Notes under the pieces: model-generated
What the model saw: the letters and a program-made list of their open reading frames with translations, nothing else
What the model was told of the DNA's origin: nothing
Database searches by the model: none
Shown here: positions 38,180 through 49,000 of the stretch, piece by piece
Position numbering within the stretch: the stretch's first letter is position 1
Layout of the letters: each line of letters begins with the position of its first letter
Translations under genes and position numbers: made by a program
DNA from: Sphingobacteriales bacterium UTBCD1
GTDB taxonomy: Bacteria; Bacteroidota; Bacteroidia; Chitinophagales; Chitinophagaceae
Reading direction: 5' to 3'
Assembly: GCA_002066995.1 (NCBI GenBank)
Contig: MWTC01000053.1
Location: 1-64,000 of the forward strand
DNA: 64,000 nucleotides

Positions 38180-39586
38180 TTAAGCCACACCGCCAAAAAA
38201 CAAATAACATAAAACTATAGAGGTGATAATACCTACCAGATCTGCCAGTAACATTGAGCCTATTGAATATCTTATGTTTTTTACCCCAACAGCTCCAAAG
38301 TAAACAGCGATTACATAAAATGTAGTGTCCGATGATCCCTGGAGAATACATGACAATCTTCCTGCAAAAGAATCAGGCCCGTAGGCATTCATGGCATCCA
38401 CCATCATGCCTCTTGCAGCACTGCCACTGAAAGGTTTTACCAATGCTGTTGGCAAACCATTTACAAATCTTGTGTCCATTCCTGATGCAGTCACCAAATT
38501 TTTTATCCCGTCAATGATATAATCAAATGTTCCGCTGGTACGCAGCATACTTATTGCCACCAGCATTCCCACGAGGTATGGAATGATGCGGACGGCAATG
38601 TCAAAACCACCTTTTGCACCATCAATAAATGAACTGAAAATATCTATCTTTTTATAAACAGCTCCCACTATAATCGCCAAAATGATAAACAGTAAAAATC
38701 CGTTTCCGAATGCACCTGAAAAAAACTCGAGGTCTGATTTATTCAAAGAGGTGAGATACCAGACAAATCCTGCGATCAAAGCAGACAAGCCTGCTATCCA
38801 GGCTATGATCACCGGTTGAAGCAAGTTGATTTTCTGCCGTATCGAAACGATCAGCATCGCTGCAACCGTAGCAGCAAATGTGGCAATCATACAGGGAATG
38901 AAAATATCCGTAGCACTCTTAGCCCCAGCGCCTGCCCTCAGTGCAATGATGCTTACCGGGATCAATGTCAATCCTGAAGCATGCAGGCACAAAAACATGA
39001 TCTGAGCATTCGATGCTCTCTCTTTATCGGGATTTAATTCCTGAAGACTTTCCATAGCCTTTATTCCAAAAGGAGTGGCCGCATTATCCAACCCCAGTAA
39101 GTTGGCAGAAAAATTCATCATCATGTGCCCATGCGCCGGATGATCCCCGGGTACTCCCGGAAATAATTTTGAAAAAAAAGGGCCGATGATCCTTGAAAGA
39201 AAACGAACGCCTCCTGCTTTTTCTGCCACACTCATTAAACCCATAAATAAAGTCATGATGCCGATCAGCCCGATACAAATGTTAACCGCATTTTTACAGG
39301 TTTCTATAATACCGTCTGCTTTCTGCGGTTTCATAGCAATGATCCTGCTCCCTTCCTTTTTAAATGTAAGATTGCCTTCCTGAAACCGGCTTACGGAATC
39401 CAGTGCTTTCCGAATCACGGGATCTGCTCCGGTAACATCAATATCTTTCACCTTGACCGAGTCTCCGCTTTTACCAATGACCATTGAAGTAAATATCTGC
39501 CGATTGCCTTCTGCAAAAAAGAATTTGATCCCCGATACTGCAATTGCAATAATGATGAATGCCGACCAGATTTTGCTTAAAGCCAT
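38180..39586 (-). CDS. SpmA/SpmB-type fused membrane protein (nucleoside-recognition domain)
   Basis: 468 residues, about 10 hydrophobic segments. The first half has 'MTLFMGLMSVAEKAGGVRFL', 'LLGLDNAATPFGIKAMESL' and 'MFLCLHASGLTLIPVSIIAL', as in SpmA; the second half has 'GGFDIAVRIIPYLVGMLVAI', 'NGLPTALVKPFSGSAARGMM' and 'CILQGSSDTTFYVIAVYFGA', as in SpmB. Both carry gate/nucleoside-recognition domains. In Bacillus the separate proteins take part in spore core dehydration; in non-sporulating Bacteroidota a fusion is common and its substrate is not known. No partner gene in the neighbourhood. Confidence 0.85.
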   Translation of the reverse strand: MALSKIWSAFIIIAIAVSGIKFFFAEGNRQIFTSMVIGKSGDSVKVKDIDVTGADPVIRKALDSVSRFQEGNLTFKKEGSRIIAMKPQKADGIIETCKNAVNICIGLIGIMTLFMGLMSVAEKAGGVRFLSRIIGPFFSKLFPGVPGDHPAHGHMMMNFSANLLGLDNAATPFGIKAMESLQELNPDKERASNAQIMFLCLHASGLTLIPVSIIALRAGAGAKSATDIFIPCMIATFAATVAAMLIVSIRQKINLLQPVIIAWIAGLSALIAGFVWYLTSLNKSDLEFFSGAFGNGFLLFIILAIIVGAVYKKIDIFSSFIDGAKGGFDIAVRIIPYLVGMLVAISMLRTSGTFDYIIDGIKNLVTASGMDTRFVNGLPTALVKPFSGSAARGMMVDAMNAYGPDSFAGRLSCILQGSSDTTFYVIAVYFGAVGVKNIRYSIGSMLLADLVGIITSIVLCYLFFGGVA

Positions 39587-39717
39587 GAGAATTGGAATTT
39601 ATTATTTGAAGGTAATGCTTTCTCTTAACTGTAAAAGTTCAATAGATAAAATTGTTTTATGGTTGAATCGCCTGATGGATAAATTGATAGAATACAAAAA
39701 AAGTGCTATCGCTTTTC

Positions 39718-39738
39718 CATTTAACCACCAAACCATCT
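39718..39738. repeat. Copy of dispersed 21-bp intergenic repeat
   Basis: CCATTTAACCACCAAACCATC matches 51005-51025 except for two bases. Both copies lie in gene-free DNA next to a gene start or end, and resemble the short AACCATTTAA-type repeats seen in some Bacteroidota intergenic regions. Confidence 0.5.
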
Positions 39739-39798
39739 GACTGCTTATCTTTGCTGCCCGAAAATCATAATTCGAAAATCATAAATCAAATATTTTAA

Positions 39799-40899
39799 AT
39801 GGCTTTACAGGCAGGAATCGTAGGCTTACCCAATGTTGGCAAATCCACTTTATTTAATGCAGTCAGCAATAGCGCTAAAGCACAGGCCAGCAATTATCGT
39901 TTTTGCACTATTGAACCAAATGTCGGATTGGTGGATGTCCCCGATGAGCGGTTAAATAAATTGGCAGAATTGGTGCGCCCCGACCGGGTCGTTCCTACTC
40001 AAATTGAAATTGTGGACATTGCCGGTTTGGTACGTGGCGCCAGCAAGGGTGAAGGCCTGGGCAATAAATTCCTCGCCAACATCAGGGAAGTAGATGCCAT
40101 CATTCACGTAATCCGCTGCTTTGAAGATGAAAACATCCTGAGGGAAGAAGGAGCCATTAACCCGGTAAGTGATAAAGAGATTATTGACACGGAGTTGCAG
40201 TTGAAAGACCTGGAAAGCGTGGAGAAAAAAATTGCTCGGATAGAAAAACAGGCCAAGACAGGTGATGCAAGGCTGAAATATGAATATGAAGTATTGCTAA
40301 AGTGCAATGCCCAATTAGAAAAGGGGAAAAATATCCGTGAACTGGATTTGTATAAAGAGGAAAAAGCAGCTATTGCCGATCTCTTTTTGCTGACTGACAA
40401 ACCGGTGCTGTATGTAGCGAATGTAGATGAAGCTTCCATGCATACAGGTAATAAATTTTCAGATACATTAAACGGGTCTGTAAAAAATGAGAAGGCTGAA
40501 GTCATTATTATGAATAATTCTATCGAAGCACAGATCAGCGAGATGGAAAATCCTGAAGACAAAGCCATGTTCATGGAAGAGTATAAAATGAAAGAGCCTG
40601 CGTTGAATCGCTTAATCCGTTCTGCATACAGGCTGCTGAATCTTCAAACATTTTTTACCGCAGGTCCACAGGAAGTCAGGGCATGGACCATTCATGAAGG
40701 ATGGAAAGCACCGCAGGCAGCAGGAGTAATACATACGGACTTTGAGAAAGGATTCATCAAAGCAGAAGTCATTTCCTATAGCGATTTTATTCATTATGGA
40801 TCAGAATCAGCCTGCAAGGAAGCAGGAAAATTAAGAATAGAAGGGAAAGAATATGTGGTAAAGGATGGAGATGTCATGCATTTCAGGTTCAATGTTTAA
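39799..40899 (+). CDS. ychF: Redox-regulated P-loop ATPase YchF
   Basis: 366 residues, Obg-like family. P-loop '[16 protein letters not shown]', switch '[19 protein letters not shown]', '[19 protein letters not shown]' and the C-terminal TGS domain '...[15 protein letters not shown]' with '[18 protein letters not shown]'. In other bacteria YchF hydrolyses ATP in preference to GTP and binds the ribosome, acting in stress response. Stands alone, with divergent gene 38180-39586 upstream. Confidence 0.95.
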   Translation: MALQAGIVGLPNVGKSTLFNAVSNSAKAQASNYRFCTIEPNVGLVDVPDERLNKLAELVRPDRVVPTQIEIVDIAGLVRGASKGEGLGNKFLANIREVDAIIHVIRCFEDENILREEGAINPVSDKEIIDTELQLKDLESVEKKIARIEKQAKTGDARLKYEYEVLLKCNAQLEKGKNIRELDLYKEEKAAIADLFLLTDKPVLYVANVDEASMHTGNKFSDTLNGSVKNEKAEVIIMNNSIEAQISEMENPEDKAMFMEEYKMKEPALNRLIRSAYRLLNLQTFFTAGPQEVRAWTIHEGWKAPQAAGVIHTDFEKGFIKAEVISYSDFIHYGSESACKEAGKLRIEGKEYVVKDGDVMHFRFNV

Positions 40900-41087
40900 T
40901 ATCAGGTTCTGAAACAACATCCACGACCTGTACCTATTTTCAACACTACTCACAAAAGATTATTGGTATTACTGACCTGAAAAAACAAGACAGGTGTTCG
41001 CCATTGACTCCTGATCAATGCTGAATTCCATTTTTGAACAATCAGTAATTCCGGTATAAGGCATTGATATCCTCCTTCCGCACTTGT

Positions 41088-42404
41088 TTAAGGTTTAACC
41101 CCTGCAGCTTTAATTCTCATCACCACGAGTTCTCCAATACCTTTTCCGCTTATCTGCCCATTCACTATAGCATCATTAAAATGTATCCCTCCGTATTGCC
41201 TTGATATGGCGGCTTCGGCAGAAGCTAATCTGAATGATTGAAAATCTCTTGGCAGCAATCCAAAAGCAACTTCTGTGCTGTCGGTAAAGGGGAAATTATC
41301 TCCAAAAAAGTATGTCAGCACTTCTGCTGCGGCTGCAGAAATGATGCTATGCCCGCTAGTGTATTCAGGAAATGGCGGTGTTTGCAGGATTGGTGTCCAA
41401 TTTTTATCAATATACCGGTTGATATAAGTTTCAGGACGGATACGATTGCTCCGGTATTTTTCATCCCAGCAACTTATAAAAGCATCCATTAAAGCAATTG
41501 CAGTTATGGCCTGCACCTGTATAGAACGGTTAAAGTCCAACTTTGCTTTTTCTGAAGCTATAGATGCAATATTCATCCAGTGGCCTCCCGGTGAAATTTT
41601 TTTAAAGCCCATCATCAGATGGCCCTGAGTCTCCAGGTTGAATGGATTGCAATCCCAGAAATAAGCAATATCAGCTCTTTCGATACTGTCTTTTGATTTC
41701 AGCGCATCAAATACTTCTTTCGCAAGTATAAAAAACCTGCTGTCGCTGTCTTTGCTGAATTCTACAGGCGGCTCTGGCTTGAATTGTTGTGAAGAATCCA
41801 TTATCATGGGCCGGATGGTATTCCAGTGTGGCTGTACCGCTTCGAAATAGCCGGGCGGTGTCGGGTACCAGTATTGATCGCCTTTCAAAGGTGTATAATT
41901 AACCAGGGTGCTCAGTTTATTATAATTATCCGTTTTCGAATAATCAACAATTTGCCCTGATACCTCTTTTGCAACGGCAACAGACCGGTCAATTATTGAT
42001 TGGGATATTCGTTCATTCTTCAACCGATTAATATAATCTTCCTGTTGTTCTTCCAGCATATATCCCGAAGGCAGCATTGTCTTACCTGTTTCATAAATAC
42101 AGTACAAAGCTGCTATCTGATAATTATAGCTGCCTTTGCTTTCTTTTATGACAATTGATGGAAATGACTTTATATATGATGAGGGATCGGGTACCGCAGG
42201 ATCAAACTTTGATACTATTGCGTCTGCACCCAGTACGCAATAAGAATAATATCTTGCTGCCAGAGGCGGATCAACCACATCATGAACCATGACCATCGTA
42301 ACAGAAAATACCGCAGGCCGTATATCCTGTGCAAAACCATGCTTCACAGGCTGGGCTTCAGCTATCCTGATCAAAATAATCATAAAGAAAGAAAATCTTT
42401 TCAT
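41088..42404 (-). CDS. Vanadium-dependent haloperoxidase-like PAP2 protein
   Basis: 438 residues with signal peptide (MKRFSFFMIILIRIAEAQPV). The C-terminal half carries the vanadate/phosphate-binding pattern: 'RSNRIRPETYINRY' (RP), 'PFPEYTSGHSIISAAAAEVL' (SGH with catalytic His) and 'RQYGGIHFNDAIVNG' (R-x5-H-x2-D). This fits the chloroperoxidase-like branch of the PAP2 superfamily, exported to the periplasm. Activity as a halide oxidase or as an acid phosphatase cannot be decided from motifs. It lies 46 bases after the VCBS-repeat gene on the same strand and is probably co-transcribed; this pair is common in Bacteroidota from memory, not checked. Confidence 0.85.
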   Translation of the reverse strand: MKRFSFFMIILIRIAEAQPVKHGFAQDIRPAVFSVTMVMVHDVVDPPLAARYYSYCVLGADAIVSKFDPAVPDPSSYIKSFPSIVIKESKGSYNYQIAALYCIYETGKTMLPSGYMLEEQQEDYINRLKNERISQSIIDRSVAVAKEVSGQIVDYSKTDNYNKLSTLVNYTPLKGDQYWYPTPPGYFEAVQPHWNTIRPMIMDSSQQFKPEPPVEFSKDSDSRFFILAKEVFDALKSKDSIERADIAYFWDCNPFNLETQGHLMMGFKKISPGGHWMNIASIASEKAKLDFNRSIQVQAITAIALMDAFISCWDEKYRSNRIRPETYINRYIDKNWTPILQTPPFPEYTSGHSIISAAAAEVLTYFFGDNFPFTDSTEVAFGLLPRDFQSFRLASAEAAISRQYGGIHFNDAIVNGQISGKGIGELVVMRIKAAGVKP

Positions 42405-42450
42405 AGTCTTATTATTGTCTTTTAAAACCAGGCCCTATTCATATTGAGAG

Positions 42451-45400
42451 CTATTGATTCACTTTATATACCTGTAACGAACTTCCTGAAACACCCGCCA
42501 GGATATATTTCGATTGAAGCACCCTAATATCAAGTGCAGACTTAACATCCCCTTTTATACTCATGCCCGACTGTGTCTGCGGGATATACCTGAAATTACC
42601 CCTGCCGTCCCCTTTTAAACAAATGCCATAGCCCGCATCAATACTTCCAAGCTTAAGCCGGTTATCAGAATGATTTCCCAGCAATAATAAATCTACATTG
42701 CCGTCCTTATCAAAATCATCGGCAATTATTTCAGAGATATATGTAAACTGTGCCTGCACCGGCAAATCTTTTTTTACAAATTTTCCATCCTGGTTTATAA
42801 ATAAACAGGTATGCAATTCATTGACTACAAGAGAATCGGCTTTTGCCAATTCCTGTGGTGTAAAAATATCATGAATCGTTGCCTTAGAATAGCTTTCATA
42901 AGAGGCAAATCGTTTACGCATCGCAAATATCTGGTTATTCAATTCGTCCCGGCTAACATATGGGTAACTGACTCCCTGAATATAAAAAGTAAATACAGGG
43001 TCAATATTACCATTACCATCAAAATCCGCATAATACATTTTGCCTGGTTCTTCCATTGAACAACGTATCTGCGAATTCAATCCAAGATTTCCTGCAACGA
43101 TATCAGGTTTACCATCTTTATTTACATCAGTTATTGTTATTGCATTCCAAAACCCGTTATTGCCTGCCGGGAAATAAGCTGATGTTTCATTAATAAATCC
43201 GGAAGGATAATTTATAAACACGGAAACAGGCATAAACTCTCCACAGATAATTAAATCTTTTCTGCCGTCATTGTTCAGATCAACCCATTGTGCATCACTG
43301 ACCATTCCCATGCTGTCAAAAACTGTTTTTGTAACAGTAAAATGTCCCGTACCATCATTTGTCAGTAAAAAACTTACGGGCCTTGCAGGATATTGACCCG
43401 GAATAATCCGTCCGCCTACAAACAAATCCATATCGCCATCATTATCATAATCACAGGCACGAACACATCCTTTGCTGCTGGCCGTTATATTGGGCAACAA
43501 ACCTTGTGTCAGTAAAAGATGGCCTTTCCCGTCATTCAGGTATATTTCATCCTGCAACTCTGCCGTACCGGGCTTAAGTAAAGAGTAACCACCTTTTGCA
43601 ACGTACAAATCGGGATATCCATCGCCATTCGCATCAAAAAATGTTGCTGCTGAAACAGCAGACCTGTTCTCATCACCGATATTCAGATGATCAGCTGCTT
43701 TGAACGATCCGTCCTTTTGCTGCATATATATTTTACCCGGGTTATTCCCGTCGCCACTGATAAAGATATCCTGCAATCCGTCTTGATCAACATCTGCGGC
43801 AGCCATTACTGGACCGGTTTTCGAATACATGAATAACATCAATTGCTGACGTTTAAAATCATTCTCATCAAATTCTGACCTGGAATAATTAATGAGCCCG
43901 GTATCTTTAGTAAAATATTTTTTAGCCGGTACTTTCTGGGGTGCTGCATATCTTTCCTCTGCATCTTTTTCATCTATGAACAAATGCCGGTTGGCTTTTT
44001 GGTTCTGAAGTAAAATCGTTTTCTGATCCGGGAAAATAATGCGGAGGCTATCAACTACAGCAGCATTCCCTAATCCGAAATTCAGGACAGCGGACATGCA
44101 TGAAAGATAGCCACGAACCGGATTAACTTCCTGGTATTGCTTCAGCTCCCCTGCATAAACATAAACCTTTGAACCAACAGCAAAAGTGTTTTGCCCGCTT
44201 CCTTTTAACTGAACGGAGACAAAATTCGATTGTTCGTTTTCCCTCGACATATTCTGATAAATAAAAGCCGGCTGATTGATGTTATTTACAACGAGGTCGA
44301 GATCCCCGTCATTATCCAAATCGGCATATACCGCACCATTTGATATAGAAGGTGTTTCCAGCCCCCAGTTTTTAACTTCATTTGTAAAAGTGAGATCACG
44401 GTTGTTCCTGAAAATATAATTTGGCAGTTTTGTTGACGGCATGGCACGGATTAAATCCATCAACACAACAGGCTGATGGTCTATAATTTTTTTGATTTTA
44501 TAATCGCCCCAGTATTTTAAAAAATCTTTATTGGTATAATCTCGCAGGTATCCATTAGTTATGAACAGGTCTTTATAACCATCATTATCGAAATCTGCAA
44601 ACAAAGGGCTCCAGCTCCAATCTGTGTTGGAAATACCGGCAAGTTGTGCTATTTCACTGAAGGTGCCATCCCCGTTATTCAGCTGAAGCATGTTATGCAT
44701 ATATTGCTTTTGCAAACCCTGGTGAACCATCAATTGAAATGATTCATAGTTTTCCTGCAGCTGCAATTTTTTCTGCCGCTCATTGTCTTCCGGCAGCATA
44801 TCCAGGTTCACAATATCCGGAAGACCGTCATTATTATAGTCTGCAATATCCACGCCCATTGAAAACTGGGGAAGGTGCCGAAAACATTCTTTTGTAACGT
44901 CTTTAAAGGTGCCATCCCCGTTATTGATGTACAGGTAATCAGGTTCATTATAATCATTGGTTACATACAGATCCTGCCATCCGTCCTTATTTATATCGGC
45001 CACGACAACTCCCAGCCCAAATGTCAGTGGATTTTGATGCAGCCCGGCCTGCCTGGAAACATCTGTAAAATGTCCATTCCCTTCGTTGCGGTACAATTTA
45101 TCTCCGGCGAGGCTGTCAACATCATCCCGGTATTTAGCCAGTTCCAGATTGCTGATGCTTTTTACATTATGATTGAGCAAAAACATATCTAAATCCCCAT
45201 CATTATCATAGTCAAAAAAGACAGCCTGTGTGCTATAACTTTTATCATCCAGTCCGTATTTTCCGGCTTCCTCCTTGAATGTCACTATTCCCTTATCTTT
45301 CCCGGAAGAAGAAACTCCCTGGTTTATGAATAACTGGTTCCGCCTGGTATCATCATCTACTTTTCCTGAATAGCAAACATAGATGTCAAGCAATCCATCC

Positions 45401-45774
45401 CCATTGACATCGGCCATGGTAACACCTGTTTTCCATCCCTTTCGCCTTCCTTCCAGTTCGGGGCAAGCTTCTTTGGTTATGTCCTTAAACTTCATATTGC
45501 CAAGATTCAGGTACAACTTGTTCGGTTTCATGTTGCCAACAAAAAAGATATCCGGAAGGCCATCATTATTAATATCACCAACCGCCACGCCTCCGCCGTT
45601 ATAAAAATATTCATACGCTAAAACATTCAGGTTTTCAGATTCATTAATTACGTTCTCGAATCTGACTCCAGTTTGCCCCGGTTCCAGGAGTTTAAATAGC
45701 TTCTGTTGCGCCTGTGCATTTAATAAGCAGGCCAGGAACAATAAGTGCAGTGCAGCCATCTTAGTTTGTCGCAT
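42451..45774 (-). CDS. VCBS/FG-GAP repeat surface protein, CRTAC1-like
   Basis: 1107 residues with signal peptide (MRQTKMAALHLLFLACLLNAQAQ; a Cys at 16 makes a lipoprotein possible but the box is poor). I count about 14 calcium-binding FG-GAP/VCBS loops of pattern D-x-(D/N)-x-(D/N)-G-x-x-D, for example DINNDGLPDIF, DYDNDGDLDMF and DFDKDGNVDLL, which form beta-propellers. An ASPIC/UnbV-type segment occurs in the middle ('VRGYLSCMSAVLNFGLGNAA', 'DSLRIIFPDQKTI'). The whole layout matches CRTAC1-family proteins. Predicted to be surface-exposed and to bind partner proteins or sugars. It is the first gene of a two-gene minus-strand unit with the haloperoxidase-like gene. Confidence 0.9.
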   Translation of the reverse strand: MRQTKMAALHLLFLACLLNAQAQQKLFKLLEPGQTGVRFENVINESENLNVLAYEYFYNGGGVAVGDINNDGLPDIFFVGNMKPNKLYLNLGNMKFKDITKEACPELEGRRKGWKTGVTMADVNGDGLLDIYVCYSGKVDDDTRRNQLFINQGVSSSGKDKGIVTFKEEAGKYGLDDKSYSTQAVFFDYDNDGDLDMFLLNHNVKSISNLELAKYRDDVDSLAGDKLYRNEGNGHFTDVSRQAGLHQNPLTFGLGVVVADINKDGWQDLYVTNDYNEPDYLYINNGDGTFKDVTKECFRHLPQFSMGVDIADYNNDGLPDIVNLDMLPEDNERQKKLQLQENYESFQLMVHQGLQKQYMHNMLQLNNGDGTFSEIAQLAGISNTDWSWSPLFADFDNDGYKDLFITNGYLRDYTNKDFLKYWGDYKIKKIIDHQPVVLMDLIRAMPSTKLPNYIFRNNRDLTFTNEVKNWGLETPSISNGAVYADLDNDGDLDLVVNNINQPAFIYQNMSRENEQSNFVSVQLKGSGQNTFAVGSKVYVYAGELKQYQEVNPVRGYLSCMSAVLNFGLGNAAVVDSLRIIFPDQKTILLQNQKANRHLFIDEKDAEERYAAPQKVPAKKYFTKDTGLINYSRSEFDENDFKRQQLMLFMYSKTGPVMAAADVDQDGLQDIFISGDGNNPGKIYMQQKDGSFKAADHLNIGDENRSAVSAATFFDANGDGYPDLYVAKGGYSLLKPGTAELQDEIYLNDGKGHLLLTQGLLPNITASSKGCVRACDYDNDGDMDLFVGGRIIPGQYPARPVSFLLTNDGTGHFTVTKTVFDSMGMVSDAQWVDLNNDGRKDLIICGEFMPVSVFINYPSGFINETSAYFPAGNNGFWNAITITDVNKDGKPDIVAGNLGLNSQIRCSMEEPGKMYYADFDGNGNIDPVFTFYIQGVSYPYVSRDELNNQIFAMRKRFASYESYSKATIHDIFTPQELAKADSLVVNELHTCLFINQDGKFVKKDLPVQAQFTYISEIIADDFDKDGNVDLLLLGNHSDNRLKLGSIDAGYGICLKGDGRGNFRYIPQTQSGMSIKGDVKSALDIRVLQSKYILAGVSGSSLQVYKVNQ

Positions 45775-46089
45775 AGACTACCACTTAAAAGATCATTTAA
45801 TATTGAGCGTATTAATACAATGCTTTTTCAAAAGAAGATGTTGAACTATATCCGGCTTAAAAACTTATAAAAATTATTTCACCGGAGTATGAATTTCTGA
45901 TTCAGTTATTTACAAACAATCACAGGCCTGATCCGGCTGTTCTAAAAATAGAACAAAATCTATTAAGCAGAAAAGATTTTTTAACACATGAATTATGCCG
46001 GTTCCAATTCCAGTAAAGAAGTCAGTTTCTCAGATTAAAACCAAACTCTTCAAATTTTGGAATCCGTATGTTTAGAAACATCTACAATT
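45775..46089. other. Intergenic DNA with perfect inverted repeat
   Basis: About 315 bases between the stop of the 1166-aa gene and the start of the VCBS gene. No coding frame is seen. A perfect 6-base inverted repeat with a 4-base spacer, GTTCTA-AAAA-TAGAAC (45939-45954), could be an operator or RNA hairpin. A weaker hairpin (AAAATCT/AGATTTT near 45955-45980) may end the 1166-aa gene transcript. Confidence 0.4.
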
Positions 46090-49000
46090 TTAAAACAGCG
46101 CAGTGATTGACGCTCTTCCGACATGAACTGTTCTTGATGCAGCTGCCTTTCTTCCGTCATATTGAAAATTCAATTCCAGGTTATTCAGCAACCTTTTTGT
46201 AAAACTCAAAGACCAGAGGAAATTATTTCCGGGGAGCAGCCCATTCAGCATGATATAACTTACAGTTGTGTTTGCCGGGTAATCATATTTAATGCTGTTA
46301 AAAGTAAACTTACCCGTAACAGAGCTGTTTTGAAGTATATTGTATTTTGTTTCCAGGTCCAATGCGTTTGAAACAGATTTTTCACCCCCGTAAACAGGAA
46401 GGTTTCTTTGATTGTCAAAAGTATATCCTGCCGCTGCCCGGAAAGTAGTTCCTTTGATGAAAACAAATTGCGGCTGAATATCATATATGGCTAACTGGTA
46501 ATTGCGGTTTCCGAATTTCGGTGTATATAAAGCATTCATTCCCTTTTTTCCGTTTATATTGAAGGAAACCGCCCTGCTGATATTCCATCTCCATTTAATC
46601 GTCCAGTCATTCCGCCTGCTGCTCTCATAACCATAAGTCAGCAGGGATTGAGTGTTATTTCTGAGGTTACTGAAATCCACCCCCCATTTGCTGCTGAAGC
46701 GGTTAAATGAAACAGTATTGACCCAAATATTTCCGGACGTAATCAATGCAGTATCATTTACACTGTACTTAAAAGGGTTGAATTCAAAATTGTCTTTTGA
46801 AATTGATTTTTTATTGATCTGCAAAGAGGTGAGAAAAATAAATTTTGAAATCAGTTTTTTCAGCCCATTCATCCCAGATTGGGCCAAAAGTATTTTCGGA
46901 TTAAAATTAAAGCTGTAGTTAAATGTAATATAATTGGCTTTTACAAACTGGTTAGTCGGGGTGAATATCCTGATAAACTTTGCCTGGTCGGGAAATGCTG
47001 CCAGTTCAAATTCATTCAGCTGCTGCACTCCGTCATTATTATAATCTATCCAGGCATACTGGCCGGTTCCCGCCGGAACTTCGAGGTATGCATAATCCCT
47101 TTTTTGTTCCTGCCCCGCTCCCACTTCGTACAAAAGATTTCCTGTCAGAGCTCCTTTCCATTCATTCATCACATACTCGGCCCTGCCTAAAATAGTCTGA
47201 TCATTCTTTTGATTGGTAAGCGTGGTATCAAAGACTTTCAGTTCCCTGAATGTGGCAGTCAGGAATAATTTCCGGTTTGCATTGGATAACAACTCCGCCT
47301 GAAGATTCAGGTTATAGCTCCTGTCACCACGGATAAAATCTTTGCTCACCGGGTATTTATCCGTTCTTGAGGAAAAGGTGACATTGTAATGATTCTTTTT
47401 CATCTCATCTGACTTCAGGTAAAAAGAGTACGTATTAAAGGAAAAAGCAACCGGCGTCAACGTATCGGAAACTTTATTCCTTGTTGTATTTTGCTGAAGT
47501 GCATAATTAAATCCTACCCGCCAATTCTTCAGGGCTTTAATTTGCTTACTCACATCAATAACAGGACGGAGAAAAGCTCCTTTGTCATTGAGGTTGGAAA
47601 AATTTGTAATGATAAACTGATCATTGAATGCCCAACCTTTCCAGTTCAGTGTATGCAGGATCGAGTGTTGAAATCCGTTATAATTATCGCTGCGGTGATA
47701 ATGCATAAGCTGGTAAGAAACGGTACTGTTTTGATTATTGCTCAATGCGGCAGAAGCTTTTATAATATTTTCCGTTGCCGGAGATACAATAAGAGGCAGT
47801 CCCCAATCTCTTGTAAACTCAACAGTCCGTAAACGCTCCAGTGGTTTGAATTTATCCTGAACATATTCATATTCCAGCCCGGTTACCAGCATCAGCTTAT
47901 TCCCGGGATTTAAAAGATACTTGCTATTATATAAAACCCTGGCCGCATACCCCTTATTACCAGAGTTGCTTAATGAGGAAAATGTGTTCGGGTTATAATC
48001 ACTCATTGCCAGTTCTGTTTTTAATGATGTATTCCTGTTAATATCATAATCAAATCCAAGATTAATGATCTGCTGTTTTTTGGGAGTCACCAGAATAATT
48101 ACCGGTTCAAAACTCCCTTGTTTCACGCCATTGACCGGTGCTATGTATTGATATACTTTCCCATTGGCTCCGTTCAGATCGGGAACATAGTTGCCGTTGC
48201 CCTGTCCTACCTGGGAAAATGAGAGATTGAATTTTGCAAGATTCGGATCGGCAGAATACTGATAAAATGAATCAAGGCCGGCCCCGGTATTGACATATAT
48301 TTTCTGGTATAAGATCTTACCTGCGGCAAAAGTGTCCAATATGGCAGCGGGATAAAATGCATTCTGAATGCTGTCGCCAAGATTTGCCAGGAATTGTTTT
48401 TGTTTATTATCCAATACCTGGTTTATCTGTGAATTTTTAGCGTCGCTGTTGCTGAACAACCCGATGTTCAGTTTCAGCTTCTTGCCGAGATCCGTTTCCT
48501 GTGAGAGATACAGGTTTGAATTCAGATAATTACGGTCAGCATATTCAAACTCTATCTGTATGCGGCTGTCTTTGGTGATCATGTGCTTCGGAGTAAAAGT
48601 CACCTCGGCAGTATTGTAGTTGATGATATAATCCTGGTCTTCTCCTCTCTGCAACTGCACTCCATCCAGGAAAACTCTTTCCGTATTTGCCAATACAATG
48701 AAGAACATTTCATTATTAGAGCCGGTTAGCCGGTATGGTCCCTGATTCCCCTCTAATCCCTGCAACACATTTCTTGTAAACTTTCCTTTTGCAATAGAGC
48801 CGCTTACCAAAGTCCTGGAGATAACATTATTCGAGATGCGGTTAGTTGTTTGAAAAGATATGCCCTGCAATCTTTTATAAAAATTTAAAAAAAAACTTTG
48901 ATTCTGCCTTATATCAATATCGCCGAGATCCAGTTGCCAGCCCGTTTGCCCGGCAGCCGGATTCTTCTTTTTAAACTGCAGATATACCCGGTCAAATTCA

